A DNA stretch of 64,000 nt from Pelagibacteraceae bacterium AG-325-E23 (GCA_003282945.1 QBYG01000005.1:1-64000); one strand, 5' to 3'. Positions 27,138 to 38,515 are shown, numbered from the stretch's first letter. Numbers and translations are program-made. The notes: generated from the sequence alone by a model not told the origin.

Positions 27138-28383
27138 AGATATCAGAAAAGACTTTGAAAATTTTAAGGATAAACTTAAAAATCGAAATGTTGATATAAG
27201 TCTTGATAATATAATAAGTTTAGATGAGGAAAATAGAAAGCTTATTCAAGAAAAAGAAAAATTTGAAATGGAAAAAAAAACCATTTCAAAATCTAAAGAT
27301 CAAAGTTTATTTGAAAAATCAAAAGAACTTTCTTTAAAAATTGAAGAAATTAATAAAAATCAAATAAAATTACAGACCCAGATTACTGATATTTTATCTT
27401 CTATCCCTAATATACCATTAAGCGATGTTCCAGTGGGACAAGATGAAGATTCTAATAAAGAGATAGAAAAAAAAGGGGAAATAAAAGATTTTAATTTCAA
27501 GCCTAAAACTCATTATGAACTAGGAGATAAATTAAATATGCTTGATTTTGACTTAGCCACAAAAACAACTGGCTCAAGATTTGTATTTGTTAAAAAAGAA
27601 TTAGCACAATTAGAAAGAGCAATATCAAATTTTATGATTGATACGCATACTCAAAAAAATGGTTATACAGAAATATCTCCTCCTTTAATTGCAACGGCTG
27701 AAACAATGTTTGGCACTGGACAATTACCAAAATTTGAAAATGATCAATTTGAAATTAAGTTAGATGAAGGCGAAGGAAGAAAATTCTTAATACCAACGGC
27801 AGAAGTAATTTTGACAAATATTGTAAAAAATCAAATTTTAGAAAAGAATAAATTACCAATTAGAGTAGTTGCATCTACACCATGTTTTAGAAAAGAAGCG
27901 GGCAGTTACGGCAAGGATACTAAAGGTATGATCAGACAGCATCAATTTTACAAGGTGGAATTAGTAAGTATTGTTGAAAACGATAAGTGTTTAGAAGAAT
28001 TAGAAAGAATGTCTAACTCTGCTACAATGATATTGGATGCTTTAAAACTTCCTTATAGAAAAATTGTTTTATGTACTGGTGATATGGGTTTTAGTGCAGA
28101 AAAAACCTACGACATTGAAGTTTGGCTTCCATCTGAAAATAAATATAGAGAGATATCAAGCTGCTCATCATGTGGCACTTTCCAAGCAAGAAGAATGAAA
28201 GCTAGATATAAAGGACAAGATAGCTCAAAAGAGTTTGTCGGCACACTTAATGGCAGTGGATTAGCAGTTGGTAGAACCATGATTGCTATTATGGAAAACT
28301 ATCAAACTGAAGATGGATCTATTTTGATACCAGATGTTCTGAAGCCATATATGCCAAATATAGATAAAATTTCTATCAATTAA
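27124..28383 (+). CDS. serS: Seryl-tRNA synthetase
   Basis: Class II synthetase, 419 aa from ATG 27124 (MHNIKDIRKDF, matching the family's MLDIKxIR start). The frame is open to 27100 but the extra eight residues are foreign to the family. An N-terminal coiled-coil arm (about 25-100) recognises tRNA-Ser. Motif 2 is RVVASTPCFRKEAGSYGKDT and motif 3 GSGLAVGRTMIAIMENYQ. It overlaps tatC by 14 nt. In related genomes surE, pcm and a LytM peptidase gene follow; here yajC follows directly. Confidence 0.95.
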   Translation: MHNIKDIRKDFENFKDKLKNRNVDISLDNIISLDEENRKLIQEKEKFEMEKKTISKSKDQSLFEKSKELSLKIEEINKNQIKLQTQITDILSSIPNIPLSDVPVGQDEDSNKEIEKKGEIKDFNFKPKTHYELGDKLNMLDFDLATKTTGSRFVFVKKELAQLERAISNFMIDTHTQKNGYTEISPPLIATAETMFGTGQLPKFENDQFEIKLDEGEGRKFLIPTAEVILTNIVKNQILEKNKLPIRVVASTPCFRKEAGSYGKDTKGMIRQHQFYKVELVSIVENDKCLEELERMSNSATMILDALKLPYRKIVLCTGDMGFSAEKTYDIEVWLPSENKYREISSCSSCGTFQARRMKARYKGQDSSKEFVGTLNGSGLAVGRTMIAIMENYQTEDGSILIPDVLKPYMPNIDKISIN

Positions 28384-28438
28384 GAGTTGAGTTTGAATAA
28401 TAGATAGGATAAATAGCCTTAACTTAATAGGATACGTT

Positions 28439-28723
28439 ATGGATGCTGGAATTGGACAATTTATACCTTTAATTTTAATTTTTGTTATTTTCTATTTTTT
28501 TCTTATTAGACCTCAACAGAAAAAAGTAAAAGATCATAAAGCTATGGTTGAAGCACTTAAAAGAGGGGACAAGGTAATTACTTCCGGTGGTATAGTTGGT
28601 ACTGTTGAAAGAATAATTGATAACGAAAAAGTTGAGGTTCAAATTTCTGATAATGTAAATGTTGAAGTTGTCAGAGCAACTGGAATTCAAGGTTTAGTAA
28701 GCTCTACAGAACCAAAAAAATAA
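28439..28723 (+). CDS. yajC: Preprotein translocase subunit YajC
   Basis: 94-aa single-pass membrane protein accessory to SecDF. N-terminal hydrophobic helix (FIPLILIFVIFYFFLIRPQQKK) with the family signature FLIRPQQKK, then GDKVITSGGIVGTVERI. 12 nt upstream of secD. Confidence 0.94.
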   Translation: MDAGIGQFIPLILIFVIFYFFLIRPQQKKVKDHKAMVEALKRGDKVITSGGIVGTVERIIDNEKVEVQISDNVNVEVVRATGIQGLVSSTEPKK

Positions 28724-28735
28724 CATAACAAAAAA

Positions 28736-30289
28736 GTGTTATACTTTTCAAAATTACGCATAGTTTCAGTAATTGTTTTTACAGTCATCTTTTCCTATTT
28801 TGCTTTTTCAAATTTTATTAAATTTGATGATAAATTTTTTTCAAAAAATATAAATTTAGGTTTAGATTTACAGGGTGGATCTTACTTACTTCTTGAAATA
28901 GATAACCGACCAGTAATTACTCAAAAACTACAGGCAAAAATAATTGAATTAAAAAGATATTTTAAAGAAAAGCAAATAACTCTTAAAAATTTTTCACTTA
29001 AAGAAGATACAATTTCATTTGAAACAACAAATAACGAAATTGAAAATGTTAAAAATATTTTAAATGATAAAGAAAGTGATGTTAATACATATTACCCAAC
29101 CTATAAATCACATGAATTTGATGTTTTAGAGGATGGAAATCTTTTTTCATTAAATTACTCTAGATATGGTTTAGTTTTATTAAAAAATTCTTCACTAGAT
29201 CAGGCAATAGAAATTGTAAGAAGAAGAGTTGATGAGGTTGGAACAAATGAACCCAATATTCTAAAAAGAGGTAATGATAGAATATTAGTTGAATTACCAG
29301 GTTTAGATGATCCAAATAGAATTAAATCTTTGCTTGGAAAAACAGCAAATCTCACATTTCAATTTATTTCACAAAATAATGAAGAGTCGTTTGGAACAGA
29401 AAAATTATCTTTTGAAGATGGTTCCAGAGATGCAATTGTTAGTAAAAGAATAATTTTAAGTGGTGATAACCTAGTTGATGCAAAGCCAACTATGAATTCA
29501 CAAACAAATGAAACAGTAGTTTCATTTAGCTTAGATAGAGTGGGTGCCAAAAAATTTGGCAAAGCAACTAGTACTGGAGTTGGCAAACAATTGGCAATAG
29601 TATTAGATGGTAAAATAATTAGTGCTCCTTCGATTAGAGAGCCAATTATTGGAGGTTCTGGACAGATCTCAGGTGACTTTACTTTTCAATCTGCAACAGA
29701 TCTTGCTTTACTACTTAGATCTGGAGCTTTGCCTGCACCTTTAAATATTATTGAAGAGAGAACAGTTGGACCTGACTTAGGTCAAGACTCTATAGATGCT
29801 GGTATTTTATCTTTGTTTATTGGTTTCTTGTTAGTAATTTTATTTATGATTTATAAGTATAGAGCGTTTGGATTAATCGCTAATTTAGCATTAGTCTCAA
29901 ACCTCTTCTTATTAATTGGTATTCTAACTTTATTTGAAGCGACATTAACCTTGCCTGGGATTGCAGGTATCATTTTGACAGTTGGTATGGCAGTAGATGC
30001 TAACGTTTTAATTTTTGAACGTATTAAAGAAGAGACTAAAAATGAAAAAAATCCAATAATAGCATTTGATGCTGGATATACAAAATCAAGAACAACTATT
30101 TTAGATGCAAACATTACAACACTAATTGCAGCATTCATTTTGTTTTTTATGGGATCAGGACCTGTAAAAGGTTTTTCTGTAACTTTAGGTGTTGGTATTT
30201 TGACTACTTTGTTTTCAGTATATTTTATAGCAAGATTGTTAACTTCTTTGTATGTGGTGAAAAATAAAGATAAGGAGCAGTTACTTTAA
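28736..30289 (+). CDS. secD: Protein translocase subunit SecD
   Basis: Inner-membrane, proton-driven accessory subunit of the Sec translocon with a large periplasmic P1 domain; 517 aa. Start is GTG 28736. Visible: N-terminal helix, NLGLDLQGGSYLLLEID, the P1 domain IVRRRVDEVGTNEPNILKRGNDRILVELPGL, and the six-helix RND-type core ending in ILTVGMAVDANVLIFERIKEE. secF starts 1 nt after its stop. Confidence 0.96.
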   Translation: MLYFSKLRIVSVIVFTVIFSYFAFSNFIKFDDKFFSKNINLGLDLQGGSYLLLEIDNRPVITQKLQAKIIELKRYFKEKQITLKNFSLKEDTISFETTNNEIENVKNILNDKESDVNTYYPTYKSHEFDVLEDGNLFSLNYSRYGLVLLKNSSLDQAIEIVRRRVDEVGTNEPNILKRGNDRILVELPGLDDPNRIKSLLGKTANLTFQFISQNNEESFGTEKLSFEDGSRDAIVSKRIILSGDNLVDAKPTMNSQTNETVVSFSLDRVGAKKFGKATSTGVGKQLAIVLDGKIISAPSIREPIIGGSGQISGDFTFQSATDLALLLRSGALPAPLNIIEERTVGPDLGQDSIDAGILSLFIGFLLVILFMIYKYRAFGLIANLALVSNLFLLIGILTLFEATLTLPGIAGIILTVGMAVDANVLIFERIKEETKNEKNPIIAFDAGYTKSRTTILDANITTLIAAFILFFMGSGPVKGFSVTLGVGILTTLFSVYFIARLLTSLYVVKNKDKEQLL

Positions 30290-30290
30290 A

Positions 30291-31187
30291 ATGAATAATA
30301 TTTCTTTTAATAAGTTCTATAGAAAATTTAATATACTGTCACTTATTCTAATAGTAATTTCATTAGTATTTTTAATTTTTAAAGGTTTAAATTATGGTGT
30401 TGATTTTAAAGGTGGTACTTTAATTGAATTAAGAACTACAGATAAAACTAATAACATAAGCCTTATAAGAGATAGCCTTAATCAAATGAATTTAGGAGAC
30501 GTATCTGTCAAAAAATTTGGTAATGAAACAGACTTTATTGTTAAGTTTGAAAAGCAAAATTCAAATGATCCTGAATTTATTAAAAATATTAAAAATAAAC
30601 TATCTAGTTCCATTGGTGAAATCGACTTTAGAAGAGTAGAAAATGTTGGTCCTAAAGTAAGCTCAGAACTTTTAAAATCTGGAATAATAGCTATAAGTTT
30701 GTCACTTGCAGCAATGCTTTTGTATATCTGGATACGTTTTGAATGGCAGTTTAGTTTAGGAGCTATTTTAGCTATATTTCATGACGTTATTATTACATTG
30801 GGCTTATTTTCTATTTTCTCACTTGAAATAAACCTTTCTATCGTAGCAGCTGTTTTAACAATTGTTGGTTATTCAATGAACGATACTGTTGTTATATTCG
30901 ATAGAGTAAGAGAAAATTTAAGAAAGTATTCTGATATTAAAATTTTTGACTTAACAAATATTTCAATTAATGAAACTTTATCTAGAACAATAATCACATC
31001 TGTAACTACATTGTTAGCTCTTTTATCAATTTACTTATTTGGTGGTGAAATACTCAAAGGCTTTTCTTTAGCAATGATATTAGGAGTTATTTTTGGAACT
31101 TACTCCTCAATATATATCGCAAATCCTATTCTAGTTGCACTGAATGTTAGCCAACGAACAATCGTTAAAGAAGAAGAAAAAAATTAA
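30291..31187 (+). CDS. secF: Protein translocase subunit SecF
   Basis: 298-aa partner of SecD. Signature GLNYGVDFKGGTLIELR near the N-terminus and IVGYSMNDTVVIFDRVRENLR in the membrane core. Its 3' end overlaps the convergent PuuD-like gene by 4 nt, with no room for an intervening terminator. Confidence 0.96.
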   Translation: MNNISFNKFYRKFNILSLILIVISLVFLIFKGLNYGVDFKGGTLIELRTTDKTNNISLIRDSLNQMNLGDVSVKKFGNETDFIVKFEKQNSNDPEFIKNIKNKLSSSIGEIDFRRVENVGPKVSSELLKSGIIAISLSLAAMLLYIWIRFEWQFSLGAILAIFHDVIITLGLFSIFSLEINLSIVAAVLTIVGYSMNDTVVIFDRVRENLRKYSDIKIFDLTNISINETLSRTIITSVTTLLALLSIYLFGGEILKGFSLAMILGVIFGTYSSIYIANPILVALNVSQRTIVKEEEKN

Positions 31188-31786
31188 TATAGGTTTTGAG
31201 CAATTACCATTGTTAGAAGCATTGGTAATGATAGAAGCGTATTTGTTCTAGAAAAAAGCATCGCTGTTTTTGCAGATTTTGCCTTAATGTCAGCTTCAAC
31301 CTCCACAATACCTAAAGCTTTTTTCTGATTAGGCCATATTACAAACCACACATTAAATGCCATTATAATTCCTAACCACATACCAATTCCTATGGCAGTT
31401 GCTTTTCCACCACCTGATCCAATTCCCAATGTCATAGCTTGATGAACATAACCATTTAAATAAGCTAAAATAAGTCCTGATACTACTGTAACTAAAGCTG
31501 CCCATCTAAACCAAAAAAGAGCTGCAGGAGCTATAACTTTTCCAATAGCTGGTTTTTGTTCGTCTGGAATTTTTGCCATGTTAGGTATTTGAACAAAATT
31601 AAAATACCAAAGTAATCCAATCCACATAATTGCAACAATCACATGAATATATCTAAATAACCAACTCCAAAAAACTTGATCAATATCAAATCCATCATTA
31701 CCAAAATATAAACCTAGAAAAAGTAAAATAGATAGACCTAACGATAGATGTATCGTCTTTGACAAAGACTGTAAGATTCCGCTCAT
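31184..31786 (-). CDS. PuuD-like (urate oxidase N-terminal family) membrane protein
   Basis: About 200 aa from the ATG at 31786 (MSGILQSL); the frame extends 7 codons further to 31807. Four or five transmembrane helices, with the family segments WLFRYIHVIVAIMWIGLLWYFNFVQIP and GMWLGIIMAFNVWFVIWPNQKKAL. Urate hydroxylase PuuD has this membrane domain plus a C-terminal cytochrome c; the cytochrome c is absent here, no purine-catabolism gene is nearby, and no CxxCH occurs. A haem or quinone-linked function is conceivable but not shown. Confidence 0.7.
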   Translation of the reverse strand: MSGILQSLSKTIHLSLGLSILLFLGLYFGNDGFDIDQVFWSWLFRYIHVIVAIMWIGLLWYFNFVQIPNMAKIPDEQKPAIGKVIAPAALFWFRWAALVTVVSGLILAYLNGYVHQAMTLGIGSGGGKATAIGIGMWLGIIMAFNVWFVIWPNQKKALGIVEVEADIKAKSAKTAMLFSRTNTLLSLPMLLTMVIAQNLY

Positions 31787-31915
31787 TCTTAATTTAATAT
31801 ATAACACTTTTATTAAAAAAAATTAACCTTTTTTTTAGCCGAATTTATTAAAACCGCGTCCATATTGCTTTTTAATAACAAATAAAAATACATTAAATTG
31901 GTGTTAATTAAATTT

Positions 31916-32509
31916 ATGAATTTTGAATTACCTAAACTTGACTATTCTAAAAATGGATTAGCACCTATAATGTCAGAAGAGACATTAGATCTCCATCATG
32001 GCAAACATCATCAAACATATATAACAAACTTAAATAATTTTATTAAAGACACTGACATGTCAGATAAATCTCTTGAAGAGTTAATATTGTTAAGTTCTAA
32101 GGATAGTTCAAAAATGGGTATATTCAACAATGCTAGCCAACATTGGAACCATAATTTTTTTTGGAAATGCATGAAACCTAACGGAGGTGGTAATATGCCT
32201 CCTAAGTTGGAAAAAAGAATTATTTTGGACTTTGGTAGTATAGAAGAATTTAAAAAACAATTTAAACAAGCAGGGATAACTCAATTTGGGTCTGGTTGGT
32301 GCTGGCTATCAATTAGTAATGGAAAATTAGTTGTAACTAAGACAGCTAATGCCGCAAATCCTCTAGTAGATAATATGAAACCTATTTTAGGCTGTGATGT
32401 TTGGGAGCATTCATATTATATTGATTATAGAAATAGAAGACCAGAATATTTAGATCAGTTTATTGAAAAATTAATTGATTGGGAATTTGTAGAGTCGTTA
32501 CTCGATTAG
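31916..32509 (+). CDS. sodB: Superoxide dismutase, Fe type
   Basis: 197 aa from ATG 31916 (MNFELPKLDY), the normal family start; the GTG at 31898 would add six residues. Metal ligands are seen in LDLHHGKHHQTY (H27), NNASQHWNH (second His) and DVWEHSYYIDYRN (Asp, His). Gln in NNASQ is the second-sphere glutamine of iron enzymes, as against the C-terminal Gln of Mn enzymes. It converts superoxide to hydrogen peroxide and oxygen in the cytoplasm. Convergent with uvrA, 10 nt apart. Confidence 0.93.
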   Translation: MNFELPKLDYSKNGLAPIMSEETLDLHHGKHHQTYITNLNNFIKDTDMSDKSLEELILLSSKDSSKMGIFNNASQHWNHNFFWKCMKPNGGGNMPPKLEKRIILDFGSIEEFKKQFKQAGITQFGSGWCWLSISNGKLVVTKTANAANPLVDNMKPILGCDVWEHSYYIDYRNRRPEYLDQFIEKLIDWEFVESLLD

Positions 32510-32519
32510 TTTTTTTTGT

Positions 32520-35396
32520 TCAAGCTATTTTTTTAAATTTATTATCTAGTAAAGGCTTTAAAAATTTACCTGTGTAACTTTCTTTAACATTTATAATTTC
32601 TTCCGGCTTTCCTTCTGCAATAATATTTCCACCTTTGACCCCTCCATCTGGACCCATATCAACAATATAATCAGCTGTTTTTATAACATCTAAATTATGT
32701 TCTATAACAACCACAGTATTTCCTGTTGCAACAAATGTATGTAATATTTCTAATAATTTTTTAATATCATGCTGATGCAATCCTGTTGTTGGTTCATCTA
32801 AAATATAAATTGTTCTTCCAGTTGATCTTTTCGATAATTCTTTTGCTAATTTAATTCTTTGAGCCTCACCACCAGATAAAGTTGTTGCTTGCTGTCCAAT
32901 TTTTATATAACCAAGTCCAACTTTTTTCAGTGTGAGTAGTTTTGTTTTAATATTTGAAATGTTTTCAAAATATTCACAACCTTCATCTACTGTCATTGCT
33001 AAAACATCTGCAATACTTTTATCTTTAAACTTAATTTCCAATGTCTCTCTATTATACCTAGTTCCCTTACATTCATCGCAAGTGATATATACATCAGGTA
33101 AAAAATGCATCTCATAGGTTATAACACCATCTCCTTCACAAGCTTCACACCTTCCACCCTTTACATTAAAAGAAAATCTTCCAGGCTTATATCCTCTACT
33201 TTTAGACTCTGGTAAATTAGTAAACCAATCCCTTATGGGACCAAATGCACCTGTATATGTTGCAGGATTTGATCTCGGTGTTCTACCAATAGGTGACTGG
33301 TCTATATCTATAATTTTATCAACTAATTCTATTCCTTTAAAACCCCTAAAAGGTTTTGGTATTTTTCTTGATTTATTATTATTTAAAGTGAGATTTAGAG
33401 CGCTGTATAGTGTTTGAAGTATCAATGTTGATTTTCCACTTCCAGATACACCTGTTACACATGTAAAACTTCCTAATGGAATTTTAAGATTAACGTTGTT
33501 TAAATTATTTCCAGTTGCTCCATTAATTTGTAAAAACCTTCCATTTTTTGCAAGTCTTCTATTTCTTGGGATTGGTATGAAGCTTTTATTAGATAAATAT
33601 CTTCCAGTAATACTGTCGTTGTTATTCAAAATATCTTTATAAGATCCTTGAGCAATTACTTCACCACCCTTGTTTCCAGCTTCAGGACCTAAATCAATAA
33701 TATGATCTGCATTTTCCATTGTTTCAGTGTCATGTTCAACGACTATGACCGTATTTCCCAAATCTCTAAGTCTTTTTAATGCGTCTATTAATTTAACGTT
33801 ATCTTTTTGATGCAATCCAATAGAAGGCTCATCTAGAACATATAATACACCTGTTAATCCTGAACCTATTTGCGAAGCTAGTCTTATTCTTTGTGCTTCA
33901 CCACCTGATAATGTTCCAGACTCTCTTGACAAAGTTAAGTAGTCAAGACCAACATTTAATAGAAAATTTAACCTCTCGTTAATTTCCTTCAAGATATGTT
34001 GAGCAATTTTAAGTTGACGTTTATCTAATTTTGTTTCGAGTGATTTGAACCATTCTTTGGCATCAAATATAGATTTTTCTGTTACTTCACTAATATTAAG
34101 TTCGTTAATTTTAACACAAAGAGCTTCATCCTTTAATCTGTGCCCGTTACATCTTTCACATTTTGTATCTGATTGATACTGAGATATTTCCTCTCTTTTC
34201 CAATCACTATCAGTTTCTAGAAATCTTCTCTCCAAATTATTTACTACTCCTTCAAACGTTTTTTTATGAGAGTATTTTTCATAGCCATCGTCATAAGAAA
34301 ATTTTATTTCTTCATCATCAGAACCAAACAAAATTACATCTTTAATTTTTTTTGAAAGTCTTGCCCATCTATCATTTAATGAAAATCCATAATGTTTTGC
34401 TATAGAGGCTAAAGTTTGTGCATAATATAAAGACGAGGATTTTGACCAAGGCTCAATAGCTCCATCTGCAATAGTTTTTTTCTCATCTGGAACAACTAAT
34501 TTTGGATCTACATTTAGTTTAACTCCGATACCTTCACATTCTTCACATGCTCCGTATGGGCTATTAAAAGAAAAAAGTCTTGGCTCTATTTCTTCAATAG
34601 TAAAACCGCTTTCAGGACAAGCAAATTTTGTTGAAAAAATTAAATTTTCAGTTTTTCTAAACTTTTTTGGAAGTGTTTCATCTTCATATTCCACAAACAT
34701 TAATCCATTTGCTAAATTAACAGCGGTTTCAACACTTTCAGCTAATCTATTCCCTAATGAGGCATTTAAAACAATTCTATCAACGAGAACAGCTATATCA
34801 TGTTTTAATTTTTTATTTAATTCTGGAACTTCATCAATATCATAAAGTTTATTATCAACTTTAATTTTTCTAAATCCTCTTTTTTTGTAGCCAAGGATAT
34901 CTTTTCTGTATTCTCCTTTTCTTCCTCTAACAACAGGTGCATATAAAAAAATTGTTGATTTTTTTGGTAGTGTTTTAATTTTATCTACAATTTGACTTAT
35001 AGTTTGTGAAGTGATTGGTAGTCCAGTAAATGGAGAGTAGGGAATACCGGCTCTTGCATAAAGAACCCTCATGTAGTCGTAAATCTCTGTAACAGTTGCA
35101 ACTGTAGATCTTGGATTTTTAGATGTATTTTTTTGTTCAATTGAGATTGCCGGACTTAATCCCTCAATTAAATCTACATTTGGCTTTTTCATTTTATCTA
35201 AGAATTGTCTTGCATAAGCAGACAAACTTTCAACATAACGTCTCTGTCCTTCAGCATATACAGTATCAAAAGCTAAAGATGATTTTCCAGATCCTGATAG
35301 GCCAGTGATGACAACAAATTTTTCTTTTGGAATCTCTAGCGTTATATTCTTTAAATTGTGCTCTTTTGCACCCTTAATAACTATCTTTTTAAGCAT
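32520..35396 (-). CDS. uvrA: Excinuclease ABC subunit A
   Basis: DNA-damage sensor of nucleotide excision repair, 958 aa with two ABC ATPase halves. Walker A motifs GLSGSGKSS (N-terminal half) and GVSGSGKST (second half), signatures [12 protein letters not shown] in both halves. The second zinc module is complete ([10 protein letters not shown]...[10 protein letters not shown]). The first has CPESG in place of CPxCG, with CEEC at its far end, a change common in alphaproteobacterial UvrA. Divergent from ssb. No GTTC-N7-GTTC LexA box is visible in the shared promoter. Confidence 0.96.
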   Translation of the reverse strand: MLKKIVIKGAKEHNLKNITLEIPKEKFVVITGLSGSGKSSLAFDTVYAEGQRRYVESLSAYARQFLDKMKKPNVDLIEGLSPAISIEQKNTSKNPRSTVATVTEIYDYMRVLYARAGIPYSPFTGLPITSQTISQIVDKIKTLPKKSTIFLYAPVVRGRKGEYRKDILGYKKRGFRKIKVDNKLYDIDEVPELNKKLKHDIAVLVDRIVLNASLGNRLAESVETAVNLANGLMFVEYEDETLPKKFRKTENLIFSTKFACPESGFTIEEIEPRLFSFNSPYGACEECEGIGVKLNVDPKLVVPDEKKTIADGAIEPWSKSSSLYYAQTLASIAKHYGFSLNDRWARLSKKIKDVILFGSDDEEIKFSYDDGYEKYSHKKTFEGVVNNLERRFLETDSDWKREEISQYQSDTKCERCNGHRLKDEALCVKINELNISEVTEKSIFDAKEWFKSLETKLDKRQLKIAQHILKEINERLNFLLNVGLDYLTLSRESGTLSGGEAQRIRLASQIGSGLTGVLYVLDEPSIGLHQKDNVKLIDALKRLRDLGNTVIVVEHDTETMENADHIIDLGPEAGNKGGEVIAQGSYKDILNNNDSITGRYLSNKSFIPIPRNRRLAKNGRFLQINGATGNNLNNVNLKIPLGSFTCVTGVSGSGKSTLILQTLYSALNLTLNNNKSRKIPKPFRGFKGIELVDKIIDIDQSPIGRTPRSNPATYTGAFGPIRDWFTNLPESKSRGYKPGRFSFNVKGGRCEACEGDGVITYEMHFLPDVYITCDECKGTRYNRETLEIKFKDKSIADVLAMTVDEGCEYFENISNIKTKLLTLKKVGLGYIKIGQQATTLSGGEAQRIKLAKELSKRSTGRTIYILDEPTTGLHQHDIKKLLEILHTFVATGNTVVVIEHNLDVIKTADYIVDMGPDGGVKGGNIIAEGKPEEIINVKESYTGKFLKPLLDNKFKKIA

Positions 35397-35446
35397 AATT
35401 TTTGTTGCTTTAGATTAATAAAATTAATATTCAAGTTAATAAGTGA

Positions 35447-35452
35447 TATAAT
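35447..35452 (+). promoter_or_regulatory. Probable -10 hexamer of ssb
   Basis: TATAAT, 25 nt upstream of the ssb ATG in the 81-nt divergent uvrA-ssb gap. The expected -35 position has only TTAATA. Confidence 0.3.
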
Positions 35453-35477
35453 AAACATTCTTAAATATTAAAATATT

Positions 35478-35927
35478 ATGGCTGGAAGTTTAAATAAAGT
35501 ATTATTAATTGGTCGTTTGGGCGCAGACCCAGAAGTTAAGCAAATGGTGAACGGCAAAAGTGTTGCAAGGCTTAGTCTTGCTACAAGCCAATCCTGGAAA
35601 GATAAAAATACTGGAGAAAAAAAAGAAAAAACAGAATGGCATAGGGTAGTGGTTTTTAATGAAGGTTTGGTAAATGTCGTTCAGCAATATCTAAAAAAAG
35701 GTGCACAAGTGTACGTTGAAGGACAACTTTCAACAAGAAAATGGAAAGACGAACAAAGTGGTCAAGATAAATACTCAACCGAAATTTTAATTCAAGGTTA
35801 CAATTCATCTTTAACAATGCTTGGTGGCGGTAATCAAAATAATATTGCATCTCAAGATAATAAACAAAATTTTGATGATGCACCTGCACCTGATCAAAGT
35901 GGCTTAGACGACGATATTCCATTTTAA
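35478..35927 (+). CDS. ssb: Single-stranded DNA-binding protein
   Basis: 149-aa OB-fold protein: [19 protein letters not shown] at the start, TEWHRVVVF and [11 protein letters not shown] in the fold, then a flexible tail ending in the acidic DDDIPF tip that recruits repair and replication proteins. Followed by gyrA after 5 nt. Confidence 0.96.
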   Translation: MAGSLNKVLLIGRLGADPEVKQMVNGKSVARLSLATSQSWKDKNTGEKKEKTEWHRVVVFNEGLVNVVQQYLKKGAQVYVEGQLSTRKWKDEQSGQDKYSTEILIQGYNSSLTMLGGGNQNNIASQDNKQNFDDAPAPDQSGLDDDIPF

Positions 35928-35932
35928 TTAAT

Positions 35933-38515
35933 ATGGAAAAAAACGAAATTCCAAAAATAAATAATAATATTAAACCAATCTCAATGTATGATGAGATGAG
36001 CTCATCATATTTGTCTTACGCTATGAGTGTTATAGTAAGTAGGGCATTACCAGATATCAGAGATGGATTAAAACCTGTTCACAGAAGAATTATATATGCA
36101 ATGCACAAAGGTGGATTTGATTGGTCAAAACAATTTAGAAAATCTGCAAGAATTGTTGGAGATGTAATAGGTAAATACCACCCACATGGTGATCAAGCTG
36201 TTTATGACGCTCTTGTTAGAATGGTTCAAGAATTTTCAATGAGTTTACCCTTAGTGGATGGACAGGGTAATTTCGGATCTATAGATGGCGATCCTCCAGC
36301 AGCTATGAGATACACCGAAACTAAACTTGCAAAAGTTTCACAGTTTTTAATTGATGATATAGAAAAAAATACTGTATCCTTTAAAAGTAATTACGATGAA
36401 ACAGAGCAAGAACCTATTGTATTGCCTGCCCAATATCCAAATCTTTTAGTAAATGGTGCTGGTGGAATTGCTGTTGGAATGGCAACAAGTATACCACCTC
36501 ATAATTTAGGCGAGGTTGTTGATGGGACATTAGCTTTAATTAAAAATAAAGATATTAAAATTAATGAATTAATGAAACATATACCAGGCCCAGATTTTCC
36601 AACAGGAGGGTTAATAATTGGAAAAGATATCATCAAGCAAGGATATAAAACTGGAAGAGGATCTTTTAAAATACGTGGAGAAATTTCATTAGAGAATTTA
36701 AAAAATGGTAAAGATAGACTGGTAATTTCATCCATACCTTACCAAATTAATAAGTCTAACTTAAATGAAAGAATTGCAGAATTAGTAAGAGATAAAAAAA
36801 TTGAAGGTATAAGCGATATAAGAGATGAGTCAAATAGTGAGGGTATAAGGGTGTCAATTGATCTTAGGAGAAATGTTGAACCTGAAACTGTCAAAAGACA
36901 ATTATATAAATATACCTCAATAGAATCATCTTTTGGTTTTAACTCTTTGGCAATTGTTGATCAAAAACCAAAGACTTGTAATTTAAAAGATTTTTTAGAA
37001 AACTTTTTAAAGTTTAGAGAAGATGTAGTTATAAAAAGAACAAAATTTGATTTAAAAAAAGCAGAAGATAGAGTTCATATATTGCTAGGATTATCAGTCA
37101 GCGTTGAGAATATAGATAAAGTCATTAAAATAATTAGATCATCCAAAAACCCTGACGAAGCAAAAAATTCTCTTTTAAAAACAACTTGGAAAATAAACCA
37201 AGCATCAAAACTTATTAAATTAGTTGATAGTAAAAATTATAAAGGAAAATATTTATTATCTAATGATCAGGTAATTTCAATATTAGAACTTAGGCTTCAA
37301 AAATTAACTGCTATAGGAATTAATGAAATAGAGATAGAAATCAAAAAATTAGCGACAGAAATTTCTAAATATAAAAAAATTATAAATTCAAAAAATGAAT
37401 TGTTAAGCGTAATAAGTAATGATTTACAGATGATAAAAGATAAATTTTCAATCCCTAGAAGGACAAAAATTATAGATGCAGTTTTAAATTATGATATCGA
37501 AGAAACAATTCAAAAAGAGTCAGTAATAATAACGATAACACTTCAAGGATATATTAAAAGAGTGGCTCTAAGTGGTGTTAAACAACAAAAAAGAGGTGGA
37601 AAAGGAAAAACAGGAATTAAAACTAGAGAAGAAGACTCAGTTGTTCAAACATTGTCTGTAGATACACATACATCATTATTATTTTTTTCTACAGAGGGTT
37701 TGGCTTATAAAGTTAAAGCTTGGAAAATACCTGAGGGATCTGCATTATCTAAAGGTAAATCCCTTTTCAATATTTTACCCTTAAAAAATCATCAATCTAT
37801 AAGTTCTATTATGCCTTTTCCTGATGAAGATATTGATAAGAAAAATATGCACATCATATTTGCAACTAGCAAAGGGAAAATAAGAAAAAATAATTTAGAG
37901 GATTTTTCATCTATTAATTCTTCTGGTAAAATTGCGATGAAACTAGACTCTGACGATAAAATTGTTGGGGTAAAGATATGTACAGATGATCAAGATATAA
38001 TGCTTAATACAAAATTTGGTAAATGCATAAGGTTTGAGTCAAAAAAACTTAGAGTTTTTAAGGGAAGATCATCTAAAGGTATAAGAGGTATTAATCTTTC
38101 AGAAAAAGATACAATTGTTTCATTATCTATAATTAATAAAGACGATATTAAAAAAAACAAAAAAAAAACTAAAGATGAAAAATCTGAAGTTATAGCTAAA
38201 GAAAAATTTATCTTATCAATTACTGAAAACGGTTATGGCAAAAGAACATCTCATTATGATTTTAGAGTTACAAATCGAGGAGGTAAGGGGATAATAGGTA
38301 TTGTTAATTCCCCTAGAAACGGTAATGTCTCGTCATCTTTTCCTGTGTTTGAGGGTGATCAAATATTAATTTCAACAAATAAAGGAAGAGTTATAAGAAC
38401 TGCCGTTAAGGAAATAAGAATTGCTGGAAGAAACACTCAAGGAGTAAGAATTATTAAATTAACTGGTGATGAAAAGGTTGTCTCGTCAATTAAATTAGAT
38501 GATAATTTGGTTTAA
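35933..38515 (+). CDS. gyrA: DNA gyrase subunit A
   Basis: Type II topoisomerase breakage-reunion subunit, 860 aa. The catalytic Tyr is Y127 (AAMRYTE). The quinolone region reads [12 protein letters not shown], with Gln (Q88) at the E. coli Ser83 position and Asp (D92) at Asp87. The C-terminal half has the beta-pinwheel blades, including the GyrA box-like [12 protein letters not shown] Lys-rich insert (about 735-765) lies between blades. Its stop overlaps the coaD ATG by one base. Confidence 0.96.
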   Translation: MEKNEIPKINNNIKPISMYDEMSSSYLSYAMSVIVSRALPDIRDGLKPVHRRIIYAMHKGGFDWSKQFRKSARIVGDVIGKYHPHGDQAVYDALVRMVQEFSMSLPLVDGQGNFGSIDGDPPAAMRYTETKLAKVSQFLIDDIEKNTVSFKSNYDETEQEPIVLPAQYPNLLVNGAGGIAVGMATSIPPHNLGEVVDGTLALIKNKDIKINELMKHIPGPDFPTGGLIIGKDIIKQGYKTGRGSFKIRGEISLENLKNGKDRLVISSIPYQINKSNLNERIAELVRDKKIEGISDIRDESNSEGIRVSIDLRRNVEPETVKRQLYKYTSIESSFGFNSLAIVDQKPKTCNLKDFLENFLKFREDVVIKRTKFDLKKAEDRVHILLGLSVSVENIDKVIKIIRSSKNPDEAKNSLLKTTWKINQASKLIKLVDSKNYKGKYLLSNDQVISILELRLQKLTAIGINEIEIEIKKLATEISKYKKIINSKNELLSVISNDLQMIKDKFSIPRRTKIIDAVLNYDIEETIQKESVIITITLQGYIKRVALSGVKQQKRGGKGKTGIKTREEDSVVQTLSVDTHTSLLFFSTEGLAYKVKAWKIPEGSALSKGKSLFNILPLKNHQSISSIMPFPDEDIDKKNMHIIFATSKGKIRKNNLEDFSSINSSGKIAMKLDSDDKIVGVKICTDDQDIMLNTKFGKCIRFESKKLRVFKGRSSKGIRGINLSEKDTIVSLSIINKDDIKKNKKKTKDEKSEVIAKEKFILSITENGYGKRTSHYDFRVTNRGGKGIIGIVNSPRNGNVSSSFPVFEGDQILISTNKGRVIRTAVKEIRIAGRNTQGVRIIKLTGDEKVVSSIKLDDNLV

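Noticed and set aside
32480-32520. Terminator between sodB and uvrA (GAGT-CGTT-ACTC followed by a T-run)
   Set aside because: The stem is only 4 bp, lies inside the sodB coding end and is 5 nt or more from the T-run, so too weak to claim.
35397-35477. LexA (SOS) box between uvrA and ssb
   Set aside because: No GTTC-N7-GTTC was found in the 81-nt gap on either strand.
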